Assembly (NCBI RefSeq): GCF_003324565.1
Contig: NZ_QOLA01000014.1
Span: 143,719 to 207,718 of the forward strand
Length of the DNA: 64,000 nt
Direction of reading: 5' to 3'
Source: Streptomyces sp. SDr-06
GTDB taxonomy: Bacteria; Actinomycetota; Actinomycetes; Streptomycetales; Streptomycetaceae
In this document: positions 27,287 to 35,834 of the stretch, piece by piece
How positions within the stretch are numbered: the first letter of the stretch is position 1
Layout: each line of letters opens with the position of its first letter
Program-made: the position numbers and the translations under genes
The notes under the pieces: generated by a model
Told to the model about the DNA's origin: nothing
What the model saw: only the letters and a program-made list of their open reading frames with translations
Databases searched by the model: none

Positions 27287-28453
27287 ATGAGCACCACCCT
27301 CGTACGGAACATCACCACCCTCGTCACCAACGACCCCGAAAAGGGGGACGGCCCCCTCGGCCTCGTCCACGACGCCGCCCTCGTCGTCGAGGGCGACCGG
27401 GTCGCCTGGGTGGGCCGCACGGCCGACGCGCCCCCGACCGACGAGGCCGTCGACGCGCGGGGCCGCGCCGTGATCCCCGGGTTCGTCGACTCCCACAGCC
27501 ACCTCGTCTTCGCGGGCGACCGGACCCAGGAGTTCAACGCCCGCATGTCCGGCCAGGCGTACGCGGCCGGCGGCATCCGGACGACCGTCGCCGCCACCCG
27601 CGCGGCGAGCGACGAGGAACTGGGGGCCAACGTCGCCCGCTACCTCGCCGAGGCGCTGCGGCAGGGCACCACCACCCTGGAGACCAAGTCCGGGTACGGG
27701 CTCACCGTCGAGGACGAGGCCCGCGCGCTGCGCATCGCGGCCAGGCACACCGACGAGGTCACCTACCTCGGCGCGCACATCGTGGCCCCCGAGTACGCCG
27801 ACGACCCCGCGGGGTACGTCGAGCTGGTCACCGGCGCGATGCTCGACGCCTGCGCCCCGCACGCCCGTTGGGTCGACGTCTTCTGCGAGAAGGGCGCCTT
27901 CGACGGGGACCAGGCGCGCGCCGTCCTGACCGCGGGCAAGGCCCGGGGGCTGCTGCCGCGCGTCCACGCCAACCAGCTGACGTACGGGCCCGGAGTGCAG
28001 CTCGCCGTCGAGCTGGAGGCCGCGTCCGCCGATCACTGCACCCACCTCACCGACGCCGACGTCGACGCGCTCGCCAACAGCGCGACCGTGGCGACCCTGC
28101 TGCCGGGCGCCGAGTTCTCGACCCGGGCCCAGTGGCCCAACGCCCGGCGGCTGCTGGACGCCGGAGCCACGGTGGCGCTGTCGACCGACTGCAACCCGGG
28201 GTCGTCCTTCACCTCCTCCATGCCGTTCTGCATCGCCCTCGCCGTACGGGACATGAAGATGACGCCCGACGAGGCGCTCTGGTCGGCGACCGCGGGCGGC
28301 GCCGCCGCGCTGCGCCGCACCGACATCGGCCGGCTCGCCCCCGGCGCCCGCGCCGACCTGGCGTTCCTGGACGCGCCCTCGCACGTCCACCTCGCCTACC
28401 GGCCCGGCGTCCCGCTGGTGAGCGAGGTCTGGCGGGCCGGGCGCAGGGTCTGA
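27287..28453 (+). CDS. hutI: Imidazolonepropionase
   Basis: Hydrolyses 4-imidazolone-5-propionate, the HutU product, to N-formimino-L-glutamate. The 388-residue amidohydrolase shows the metal motif VDSHSHLVFAGDR, ETKSGYGLT, HANQLTYGPGVQLA, HCTHLTDADV and STDCNPGSSFTSSMPF. The length is slightly below the usual 400-420 but all motifs are present. ATG 27287 follows AAAGGAAGTC. It is the last gene of the hut run; a hairpin lies just downstream. Confidence 0.93.
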   Translation: MSTTLVRNITTLVTNDPEKGDGPLGLVHDAALVVEGDRVAWVGRTADAPPTDEAVDARGRAVIPGFVDSHSHLVFAGDRTQEFNARMSGQAYAAGGIRTTVAATRAASDEELGANVARYLAEALRQGTTTLETKSGYGLTVEDEARALRIAARHTDEVTYLGAHIVAPEYADDPAGYVELVTGAMLDACAPHARWVDVFCEKGAFDGDQARAVLTAGKARGLLPRVHANQLTYGPGVQLAVELEAASADHCTHLTDADVDALANSATVATLLPGAEFSTRAQWPNARRLLDAGATVALSTDCNPGSSFTSSMPFCIALAVRDMKMTPDEALWSATAGGAAALRRTDIGRLAPGARADLAFLDAPSHVHLAYRPGVPLVSEVWRAGRRV

Positions 28454-28460
28454 CCCGGGC

Positions 28461-29140
28461 TCACGCCGTCGTGGCCCGCCGTTCCCGGCGGGCCACCCAG
28501 CCGCGCAGCGACAGCGAGAACGCCCGCGGCCAGGAACCACCCGGAGTTCGGACCGCAGCCCGGCCCGCCCCGACCGCGCCAGGCAGTCCTTGGTCTTCTC
28601 GTACGTCATGAGGACGAGCAGCATTCCGGCCGCGGCGCCCAGGACCTTGACGACGGTCCCCGCACCCCAGCGGGTGGTCGCGTCGGCCCACACCACGAGC
28701 GTCCCGCCGCCGAGCGCGTAGCCGCCGAGCCGCAACGGGCCGGGTACCCGGACCTCGCGCCGCCGCACCGTGCGCCATCAGCGGGCCAGCGCGTTCTGGC
28801 GAGCTGGGAGGGGAACGCCTTCTCCAGGAGCAGCACCATCAGCAGGAACCAGATGGCGAGGGCGCCCGAGCCCGCCAGGTCCTTGAGCGCCCAGGACACC
28901 TCTGCGGGCGTCCGCGCTCGGCGACGGCTTCGGCGCGGTGGAAGGGGGCCCGGCCAGTGGCGTGGAAGGGCCGGGCCCCGGCGTGGACCGCGAGGGTGCG
29001 GAGCCGACCGCGGCGGCCGTCGCCGCCGTGGTCACCATGCGCGCGGGCGCCGCCGGATCCGGCACCCCGGCGACGAACGGCAGCGCTGCCGCCGTGCACG
29101 CCGCCACGCACACACCCCGTTTCCACAGCCTCTTCTCCAC
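28461..29140 (-). pseudogene. Degraded membrane protein gene or genes, several frameshifts
   Basis: GTG 29140 (VEKRLWKRGVCVAACTAAAL) has a good AAGGGGG site and encodes a signal peptide plus a Pro/Ser/Thr-rich stretch to about 28905. The hydrophobic continuation (AEVSWALKDLAGSGALAIWF, then LLMVLLLEKAFPSQL) is in another frame. The end QNALAR-stop at 28778 is back in the first frame. A second set begins near GTG 28768 (VRRREVRVPGPLRLGGYA, then VVKVLGAAAGMLLVLMTYEK), but its natural end (SLSLRGWVARRERRATTA, stop 28461) is in a third frame. At least three indels are needed, so this is one or two decayed genes or an error-prone assembly patch. Confidence 0.5.
28471..28496. terminator. Hairpin after hutI
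   Basis: GTGGCCCGCCG (28471-28481) pairs perfectly with 28486-28496, 18 bp past the hutI stop. Confidence 0.55.
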
Positions 29141-29301
29141 AGGCTGTGCCCCCTTGGTCCGCGCGGCCCTCCCCGGACCGCTCCGCCTCCGGTTACCTGT
29201 CCTAGGACGCCACGGCTCCGGGGAGAAGGTTCCGCCGCCGGGGCGGCGCACGGGAGCGCGATTGCCCTGTGGATATGCGCCGTGCGCCCCGGGGCTGCGG
29301 G

Positions 29302-29613
29302 TCAGGAACCGGCCAGGCGCTCGATCTCCGCCGTGTCACCCTTCGCGAGCAGCCCGAAGAGTCGCAGCACCTCGTCCTTGGACACGCCGGACAGCTGGCG
29401 CGGGGGCGCGTCCGGCTCGTCCAGGTTCTCCCACAGGAGCCAGAGCAGCTCGCCGCTCGGGAAGGCGCTCAGGGACCAGCCGTTCTCGTGGGTCAGGGAG
29501 ACATCGGGGTGCTCGTCGTCGGCGTCGGCCAGGCCGTCGAGGATCGTGCGCATCGTCGCCTCGTCGGGCTCGGCGACCGAGGTGCCCGACAGGTCGGTCA
29601 TGAAGTAGCTCAT
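29302..29613 (-). CDS. Small acidic protein, possible immunity-like family
   Basis: The 103-residue cytoplasmic protein (MSYFMTDLSGTSVAEPDEAT) is acidic, with a central GWSLSAFPSGELLWLLWENL and a helical C-terminus (SKDEVLRLFGLLAKGDTAEI). The layout recalls small actinobacterial immunity-type (Imm1-like) proteins, but no toxin gene is adjacent, so this is only a suggestion. ATG 29613 or ATG 29622 could start it; neither has a strong ribosome site. It is divergent from the glycan-island genes. Confidence 0.55.
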   Translation of the reverse strand: MSYFMTDLSGTSVAEPDEATMRTILDGLADADDEHPDVSLTHENGWSLSAFPSGELLWLLWENLDEPDAPPRQLSGVSKDEVLRLFGLLAKGDTAEIERLAGS

Positions 29614-29822
29614 ACCGTGCATTAGCTCACGCCGCGCGCCCCACCCGTACGTCCGGGCCCGCCCGCCCCACCCGCCGCCCGGCCCGAAGGCGCCCAGAAC
29701 GACGACGCCGTACCAACCTTCACCGTACGGTCACAAACTGTGCGGGGGTACCTACCGTCGGGTGAAATCGACCGGTACCGTCCAGGTTCAGCGTGGCTCA
29801 GGGGGAGACCGGGGGGTCGAGG

Positions 29823-30947
29823 GTGAGCAGTCTGCGCGGGAGCGGCGCCGCCGAGGGCGCACGGGGCCGGATACGAGTGGTGCGGCCCGGCGATCTGAGC
29901 GCCGGGGAGCTGGAGGTGTGGCGCGAGCTGCGGGCCAAGTCGCAGGCGCCGGAGAATCCTTTCCTGGAGCCGGAGTTCACCCTGGCCGTGGGCCGGGTGC
30001 GGCCCTCGTCCCGGGTCGCCGTGGTGCACGACGACGGCGAGCCGGTCGCCTTCTTCCCGTACGAGAGGGGGAGGGTGGGCCGGGGGCGGGCCATCGGGTT
30101 CGGGGTGTCGGACTGCCAGGGCATCGTGGCGAGGCCAGAACTCGCCCTGGAGCGCGACGAGTTGATGCGTGCCTGTGGGCTGTCCTCCTGGGAGTTCGAC
30201 AACCTGGAGGCGGGCCAGGTGCTGTTCGCGGCGGACGCGGCCGCCGAGTACGCCTCCTACGTGATCGACGTGGGGGCCGGTTACGCCGCGTACGAAACGA
30301 TCCTGCGACGGCGGTCCCCGAAGTTCTTCAGGACCACCACCGCCAAGGAGCGCAGGCTGGGGCGGCAGGCGGGGGAGGTCCGGTTCGTCTTCGACGAGCG
30401 GGACCCGGCGGCGCTGGCCCGGCTCATGGAGTGGAAGTCCGCGCAGTACCGCCGCACCGGGCGGCGCGACCGGTTCGCCCAGGAGTGGATCAGCACCCTG
30501 GTGCAGCAGCTCGCCCACACCCGCGCGCCCGGCTGCTCGGGGGTGCTCTCCGTCCTGTACGCGGGGGACGAGCCGGTCGCCGCGCACTTCGGGCTGCGCT
30601 CGCGCACCGTGCTGGCCTGCTGGTTCCCGGCGTACGACCCGGAGTTCGCCAAGTACTCGCCCGGTCTCGTGCTGCATCTGCGGATGGCCGAGGCGGCGGC
30701 GGCCGAGGGCATCGGGATGCTGGACCTCGGGCGGGGCGCCGCCGAGTACAAGGACGCGCTGAAGACCGGCGAGATACCGGTGTACGAGGGGGCGTCGACC
30801 CGCCCCGGAGCGGGGGCGGTGCTGCACTGGATCGGCCGGGAGCCCGCCCGCCGGGCGCACGGGTTCGTCCGGGAGCGGCCCAGGCTCGCCGAGTTCGCGC
30901 AGCGCGGCCTCAAGCGGGCCGGGCGGTTGCGCGGCGCCGGAAAGTAG
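29823..30947 (+). CDS. GNAT/CelD-like protein of exopolysaccharide synthesis
   Basis: The 374-residue protein belongs to the BioF2/CelD-type acetyltransferase group (tandem GNAT fold, related to FemAB). Conserved parts are NPFLEPEFTLAVGRV, VAFFPYERG, the central region RRSPKFFRTTTAKERRL, and the C-terminal GNAT core with VAAHFGLRSRTVLACWFPAY, YSPGLVLHLRMAEAA and LDLGRGAAEYKDALKTGE. Such proteins modify surface polysaccharides, probably by acyl or aminoacyl transfer. GTG 29823 is preferred over GTG 29793, which lacks a ribosome site. It is the first gene of the rightward glycan group. Confidence 0.75.
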   Translation: MSSLRGSGAAEGARGRIRVVRPGDLSAGELEVWRELRAKSQAPENPFLEPEFTLAVGRVRPSSRVAVVHDDGEPVAFFPYERGRVGRGRAIGFGVSDCQGIVARPELALERDELMRACGLSSWEFDNLEAGQVLFAADAAAEYASYVIDVGAGYAAYETILRRRSPKFFRTTTAKERRLGRQAGEVRFVFDERDPAALARLMEWKSAQYRRTGRRDRFAQEWISTLVQQLAHTRAPGCSGVLSVLYAGDEPVAAHFGLRSRTVLACWFPAYDPEFAKYSPGLVLHLRMAEAAAAEGIGMLDLGRGAAEYKDALKTGEIPVYEGASTRPGAGAVLHWIGREPARRAHGFVRERPRLAEFAQRGLKRAGRLRGAGK

Positions 30948-31007
30948 CCCCCGACGGGGCACGGCCACCAACGGCCACCAGGGGAGCCGGAGTACGGGGG
31001 GAAAACA

Positions 31008-32339
31008 GTGTCGGAAAGGTCGTCGCACGGATCGCGCGGGCCGGAGGCGCAGGGCCTCGTGAGACCGCAGGGCGTCGGTGGCGGGATCAGCGTGGGGGAG
31101 CTGGATCTCGACGGACTGGACGGGGACGTGCTGTCCCTGACACCCGCGCCGGGCGGGCCGCCGGTCGGCCCCGGCGAGGTGTACGTCCTGGTCAGGCTGC
31201 GGGGGCGGCCGGTCGGGACGGTGCTCGGACAGGTCAGGCAGGGTGACGACGTGGCCGAGGCGCTGGCCACGGAGGCCCGCAAGCAGCTCACCGGGTTCGT
31301 GCCCGAGGAGCGTCTCGCGCCCGCCCCGCGCCCGCCGAGCGCCAGCGTCATTGTCGCCACCCGCGAGCGGGCCGGCCAACTCGCCCGCGCGCTCGACTCG
31401 TTGCTGGACCAGGACCACCCCGATTACGAGATCCTCGTCGTCGACAACAACCCCGCCACCGACCAGACCCGCGAACTCGTCGAGGGCCGTTACGCGGCCC
31501 TCGGGGTGCGCTACGTCGTGGAACCCGTGCCGGGCCTGGCCGCCGCGCACAACCGGGGCGTCGCGGCCGCGCACGGCGAGATCCTCGCGTTCACCGACGA
31601 CGACGTGATCGCCGACCGGCGCTGGCTGTCCTGCCTCGCCGCGCCCTTCGCGGACGACCCCCGGCTCGGCTGCGCCACCGGCCTCATCCTGCCCGCCCGC
31701 CTCACCACGCCCGCGCAGATCCTGCTCGAAAGCCACGGCGGCTTCACCAAGGGCTTCGCGCCCCGCCACTTCGACCCGCGCCGGCCCCCGGCCGACGAGC
31801 CGCTGTTCCCGTTCACGGCCGGCCGGTTCGGCTCCGGCGCCAACATGGCCTTCCGGGCCGGCGTCCTGCGCTCCGTCGGCGGCTTCGACCCGGCGACCGG
31901 CACCGGCACCCCGGCCCGGGGCGGCGACGACCTGTACGCCTTCGCCCGGGTCGTCGCCGCGGGCCACCGGCTGAGCTACACGCCCGAGGCGCTGGTGTGG
32001 CACCACCACCGCGAGACCTGGCAGGACCTGGAGAACCAGGCGTACGGATACGGCGCCGGGCTCACCGCCTACCTCACCGCGATCATCGTGCGCCGCCCGG
32101 CCCTGCTGCCCGCGCTGCTCGCCCGGGTGCCGCGCGGCCTCGCGCACGCGCTCGCCATCAGCGCCCACCGCGACGCGGGCGAGCAGTCGGTGCCCGGCGA
32201 GCACGGCTCGCAGAGCTACCCGTGGCCGCGCTCGCTGTCCCGCCTGGAGCGCAGGGGCATGCTGTACGGGCCGCTCGGCTATCTGCGCGCCCGGCGCCGG
32301 GTGCGCGGCCACCGGCTGCCCTGGGAGACGGGCAGATGA
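31008..32339 (+). CDS. GT2-family glycosyltransferase
   Basis: The 443-residue inverting GT-A enzyme has an unusual N-terminal extension (about 1-105) before the catalytic domain. That domain has SVIVATRERAGQLARALDSL, the nucleotide-binding VVDNNPATD, the DxD-type FTDDDVIADRRW and the acceptor-side GGDDLYAFARVVAAGHRLSY. A C-terminal hydrophobic segment (about 355-380) may touch the membrane. It should add a sugar to a surface glycan or lipid carrier. GTG 31008 follows GGGGGGAAAACA. Its stop overlaps the deacetylase start (ATGA). Confidence 0.85.
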   Translation: MSERSSHGSRGPEAQGLVRPQGVGGGISVGELDLDGLDGDVLSLTPAPGGPPVGPGEVYVLVRLRGRPVGTVLGQVRQGDDVAEALATEARKQLTGFVPEERLAPAPRPPSASVIVATRERAGQLARALDSLLDQDHPDYEILVVDNNPATDQTRELVEGRYAALGVRYVVEPVPGLAAAHNRGVAAAHGEILAFTDDDVIADRRWLSCLAAPFADDPRLGCATGLILPARLTTPAQILLESHGGFTKGFAPRHFDPRRPPADEPLFPFTAGRFGSGANMAFRAGVLRSVGGFDPATGTGTPARGGDDLYAFARVVAAGHRLSYTPEALVWHHHRETWQDLENQAYGYGAGLTAYLTAIIVRRPALLPALLARVPRGLAHALAISAHRDAGEQSVPGEHGSQSYPWPRSLSRLERRGMLYGPLGYLRARRRVRGHRLPWETGR

Positions 32340-33139
32340 GCCCCGGCGCGGCCCCCGTCCCGGTGCTGCTCTACCACGCGGTGATGGACGACCCGCCCGG
32401 CTGGATCGCCGAATTCACCATCTCGCCAAGGCAGTTCGCGGCCCAGCTCGACGTCATCCGCGCCAGCGGACGTACGCCGGTGACCATCGGGGCGCTCGCC
32501 GCCCACCTGGCCGGGCGCGCCCCGCTGCCGCCCCGGCCGGTCGTGCTCACCTTCGACGACGGCTTCGCCGACCTGCCCGGCCGCACCGCCGAGACGCTCG
32601 CCGAGCGCGGCCTGCCCGCCACGGCCTACCTCACCACCGGCGCGATCACCCCCGGCGGCCGGAGCCTGCTGCCGCCCGCGCCGATGATGAGGCTCGACCA
32701 GGCGAGGGCGCTGGAGGAGCACGGCCTGGAGATCGGCGCGCACACCGTCTCGCACCCCCAGCTCGACACCCTCCGGGCGGGCGCGCTCCAGCGCGAACTC
32801 GCCGACTCCAAGGCCGTGTTGGAGGACGCGCTGGGCCATCGCATCGCCCACCTCGCCTACCCGCACGGCTACAACAGCCGCGCCGTGCGCCGGGCCGCGC
32901 GGGCCGCGGGGTACGAGACGGCCGTCGCGGTGCGGCACGCGCTCAGCTCGGAGCACGACGAGGCCTACCGCATCGCCCGGCTCATCCTGCGCCGCACCCA
33001 CACCCTCGCCGATGTCGAGGCGTGGATGCGCGGGGAGGGGGCACGGATCGCCCCGTACAACGACTCGCCGCGAACGGTGGGTTGGCGCTTCTACCGGCGG
33101 ACCAGGGCCGCCGTGAAAGGGCCGGTCTTCGCCGGGTGA
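32336..33139 (+). CDS. Polysaccharide deacetylase (CE4)
   Basis: Predicted NodB-fold enzyme that removes N-acetyl groups from an amino-sugar glycan. The 267-residue protein has the catalytic VVLTFDDGFADLPGR (motif 1), EIGAHTVSHPQLDTL (HxxxH zinc ligands, motif 2) and AYPHGYNSRAVRRAARAAGY (motif 3). No signal peptide is visible, so it may act inside on lipid-linked precursors or be exported by another route. ATG 32336 overlaps the upstream TGA, indicating coupled synthesis with the glycosyltransferase. Confidence 0.85.
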   Translation: MSPGAAPVPVLLYHAVMDDPPGWIAEFTISPRQFAAQLDVIRASGRTPVTIGALAAHLAGRAPLPPRPVVLTFDDGFADLPGRTAETLAERGLPATAYLTTGAITPGGRSLLPPAPMMRLDQARALEEHGLEIGAHTVSHPQLDTLRAGALQRELADSKAVLEDALGHRIAHLAYPHGYNSRAVRRAARAAGYETAVAVRHALSSEHDEAYRIARLILRRTHTLADVEAWMRGEGARIAPYNDSPRTVGWRFYRRTRAAVKGPVFAG

Positions 33140-33255
33140 CGGCGGATGACGGCGCAGCCACACAAACGCGAAGAGTGTTCCTATACTTCGCTCAAGGGAC
33201 AGCCAGGGGACAGCGGCGTGACGGCCGCGACCACATCTGTGGGGGGAGTCGCACT

Positions 33256-35172
33256 GTGCAGCAGCGTGTGCCCACGCCGGTCCAGGGGAGCAAACAGCAG
33301 CGTCCCGACGATCCGGCCATGGAACAGACGGCCGACGCGCCGGTCAAGGGCTCCCGGCGCTGGTCGAGACCCGCCGCGCTCCAGCCCCAGACGCTGCTGA
33401 CCTGGCTCCCGTTGGCGCTGGCCACCGCCTTATGGGTGTACTCGCTGCCGCACATCGACTACCGGCACATGGGCGACTGGGGCCTGCTCGACCAGCTGCC
33501 CGCCGCCTTCTACCTCTCCCTCGCCGTCCTCACCGGCGGCTTCGTCGTCAGCCTGCGCCGGGCGGGCACCGCGCCCTGGTGGCCGGGGCTCTACAGCGTC
33601 GCCCTGCTCTTCGCCCTGAAGGCGCCGACCGCGATCCTGTACGACTCGGTGCGCTACCCCTGGTCCTCCAAGCACGACGCGGTGGTCAACCACCTCCTGG
33701 CCAACCAGGAACTGCGGCCGGGCGTGCCGCTGTCGGGCAACATGGCGGCGTACGACCAGTGGCCCGGCTTCTTCACCCTCAACGCGGGCCTGGTGCGCGC
33801 CTTCGGTGTGGACACGGCGGCCGCGTACCTCAACTGGGCCTCGCTCTTCTACGGCGTCGTCCTCATCCCCGTCCTCGTCCTGATCTACCGCACCTTCGCC
33901 GAGGACTGGCGGCTCGTGTGGACCGGCGTGTGGATCTTCGAGGTCGCCAACTGGGTCGGCCAGGACTACTTCTCGCCCCAGGGCATGGCGCTGATCCTGG
34001 ACCTGGCCGTACTGGCCGTGGTCTTCCGGCACTTCGTACGCCCCGGCGCCGCGGGCGAGCTGCGCTCACGAGCCAACCTCGACCCCGCGGCGGCCAGCGT
34101 CCCGCCGCCCACCACGGGCCGCCAGCGCGCGGTCTGCGTGGCGATCCTGGCCCCGCTGATCGCCGCCATCAACTTCACCCACCAGCTCACCCCGGTGATG
34201 CTGTGCGTCGCCCTGGTCGCCCTCAACCTGACCCGGCGCTACCGCAACCCCGGACTGCTCGTCGTCACGGCCGTGATCATGCTGATCTGGGACGTCACGA
34301 TGGGCCGCCCGCTGTTCGTGGAGACGCTGGCCTCCCTCAAGGAGTCCGTGGGCAACCTCCTCAACAACTCGCGCGCGGGGTACGCCGGTCAACTCACCGG
34401 CCCGGGGCCCGTGTTGCAGGGCCGGGCGGACGTGGTCATGGTCCTGGTGATCGCCGCCCTGGCCGTGGTGGCCGTCGTCCTGCGCCGCAAACTGGTCAAG
34501 AGCGCGCTTCCGCTGCTCCTGGTCTCCATCGCGCCGGTGCCGCTGTTCGCCGTCAACGACTACGGCGGCGAAATGCTCTTCCGGGTCTACCTGTTCGGGC
34601 TGCCCGGGGCGGCGTTCTTCGCGGCGGCCGCGCTGGTGCCGGCTGCGGCCGGGCAGAGCACCGGGCGGATCCGCCCCGTGGTGCGCCGACGGGTCGCGGC
34701 CGTCGCCCTGCCGCTGGTGCTCGTCCTGCTGGTGGCCGGGTTCATCCCCGCGTACTACGGCAAGGAGCGCATGTACTACACGCCGCCCGCCGAGACGGCG
34801 ATGGTGACCAAGGTCCTCGACAACGCGCCCAAGGGCTCGATGATCCTCGCCGTCACCGGCTCCTTCCCGCAGGCGCTGCACCGCTACGACCAGCTGGAGC
34901 ACTGGTACGTCGCGGAGCAGGAGGAGCCGCAGAACGCGATCATGCTGCGGGATCCGGTGGGGTATCTGGAGCCCCAACTGCCCAAGGACGGGCGGCCGGT
35001 GTACTTCATCCTCACGCGTACGCAGGACGTCTACACGGCGGGGGAGGGGCTGCTTCCCGCGGGGGGCTTCCAGGAGCTGAAGTCGAAGCTTGAGGCTTCG
35101 CCGAGGTTCCGGGTGATCGACGGGAACGCGTACGGAACGGTGCTGCGGTATGCCGCCCCGCCGCGCCCTTGA
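33256..35172 (+). CDS. Multi-pass membrane protein (GT-C-like), carries a TTA codon
   Basis: The 638-residue integral membrane protein has about 12 helices between residues 50 and 510 and a soluble C-terminal domain (about 515-638, AETAMVTKVLDNAPKGSMI, then VAEQEEPQNAIM). The topology resembles GT-C or PMT-like transferases and polymer assembly proteins, but I see no decisive catalytic motif. TTA at 33430-33432 (codon 59, in the first helix) should make translation depend on bldA. GTG 33256 follows GGGGGGAG by 8 bp. It sits within the surface-glycan island after the deacetylase. Confidence 0.75.
   Translation: MQQRVPTPVQGSKQQRPDDPAMEQTADAPVKGSRRWSRPAALQPQTLLTWLPLALATALWVYSLPHIDYRHMGDWGLLDQLPAAFYLSLAVLTGGFVVSLRRAGTAPWWPGLYSVALLFALKAPTAILYDSVRYPWSSKHDAVVNHLLANQELRPGVPLSGNMAAYDQWPGFFTLNAGLVRAFGVDTAAAYLNWASLFYGVVLIPVLVLIYRTFAEDWRLVWTGVWIFEVANWVGQDYFSPQGMALILDLAVLAVVFRHFVRPGAAGELRSRANLDPAAASVPPPTTGRQRAVCVAILAPLIAAINFTHQLTPVMLCVALVALNLTRRYRNPGLLVVTAVIMLIWDVTMGRPLFVETLASLKESVGNLLNNSRAGYAGQLTGPGPVLQGRADVVMVLVIAALAVVAVVLRRKLVKSALPLLLVSIAPVPLFAVNDYGGEMLFRVYLFGLPGAAFFAAAALVPAAAGQSTGRIRPVVRRRVAAVALPLVLVLLVAGFIPAYYGKERMYYTPPAETAMVTKVLDNAPKGSMILAVTGSFPQALHRYDQLEHWYVAEQEEPQNAIMLRDPVGYLEPQLPKDGRPVYFILTRTQDVYTAGEGLLPAGGFQELKSKLEASPRFRVIDGNAYGTVLRYAAPPRP
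33430..33432 (+). promoter_or_regulatory. TTA codon (bldA-dependent translational control point)
   Basis: Reads GCC ACC GCC TTA TGG GTG TAC in frame from GTG 33256, and is the only in-frame TTA I found in any supported gene of the window. TTA genes in Streptomyces need the bldA tRNA, whose gene is at 7094. Confidence 0.8.
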
Positions 35173-35189
35173 CCCCGCGCGGGCCGGCT

Positions 35190-35345
35190 GCCTGGGGCTC
35201 CGCCCCAGACCCCGTACGCGCCTGAACGGCGCTCGTCCTCAATCTCCCCCAAGGCCTTGAGGGCCAGGGGGGACCCCCATGACGGGCTGAGGTTGCCCAT
35301 GCGGGCCAGCACCGACCCTGCCAGGGGCGCGGGGAACTGCGCGAG
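35190..35345 (-). repeat. Composite intergenic repeat R2, copy A
   Basis: Read on the minus strand it runs: R1 motif (35345-35320), AGGGTCGGTGCTGGCCCGCA, CCTCAGCCCGTCATGGGGGT, palindromic core ending TTGGGGGAG, GAGGACGAGCGCCGTTC, and GGGGTCTGGGGCGGAGCCCC. Copies B and C on the plus strand at 53509-53663 and 53688-53844 match it almost throughout. It occupies the gap before the small membrane gene at 35406. Confidence 0.85.
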
Positions 35346-35405
35346 AAGCGGGCGCGCAGCGGGATGGACAGTCAGCCAGGACCACCGACCGGGAGGTCGT
35401 CGCAC

Positions 35406-35816
35406 ATGCGCCTCAACCAGACGCACATCAGAGCCACCGTCGCCCTCTCCGGCTGGCTCGCCCTGGCGGCCACCGCGCTGCCCGCGGCGAGCCCCCTGCG
35501 CTGGATCCCCGTGCTGCTCTTCGTCGCGCTGGGGCCCGGCTTCGCGCTGCTCTACCCGCAGCCCGACATGCTGCGGCCCGGCGCCCGCCTGGAGGCGCTC
35601 GCGCTCGCGGCGCCGCTCAGCCTGTCGTTCGGGGCGCTCGTGTCCACCTGCCTCTTCCTGGTGCACGGGTTCTCGGCGACCGCGTTCCTGATCTCCCTGG
35701 CCGCCTTCTCGACCGTGGCCTGCGTCTTCCCGGGGCTGCCGCTGCCCGCCGCGACCCGGGGCGCGGTCGAGCGCACGAAACGCGGCAAACCTGGCAAACC
35801 CGGTCCCGCCCGGTGA
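35406..35816 (+). CDS. Small 4-TM membrane protein
   Basis: The 136-residue hydrophobic protein has about four helices (for example TVALSGWLALAATALPAA, IPVLLFVALGPGFALLY, LALAAPLSLSFGALVSTCLF, FLISLAAFSTVACVFPGL) and a basic tail (RTKRGKPGKPGPAR). This is the short DUF1616-like layout often seen next to surface-glycan genes, but the match is loose. GGGAGG at 35391-35396 sets ATG 35406. It converges on the flippase gene, with 18 bp between stops. Confidence 0.65.
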   Translation: MRLNQTHIRATVALSGWLALAATALPAASPLRWIPVLLFVALGPGFALLYPQPDMLRPGARLEALALAAPLSLSFGALVSTCLFLVHGFSATAFLISLAAFSTVACVFPGLPLPAATRGAVERTKRGKPGKPGPAR

Positions 35817-35834
35817 ACGGGGCGCGCGGCCGCG

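Noticed and set aside
25405..28611. A 1068-codon plus-strand frame
   Set aside because: It overlaps three well-supported hut genes in another frame, and its translation is Arg/Pro/Ala-rich without domains.
24836..28768. A 1310-codon open frame on the minus strand
   Set aside because: It lies antisense to the M20, hutF and hutI genes, all of which have clear family motifs. Long antisense frames are expected from third-position GC bias. Only its first part (near 28768) may belong to a real, decayed gene.
29622..32312. An 896-codon minus-strand frame
   Set aside because: It is antisense to the CelD-like and GT2 genes and shows no recognisable domains.
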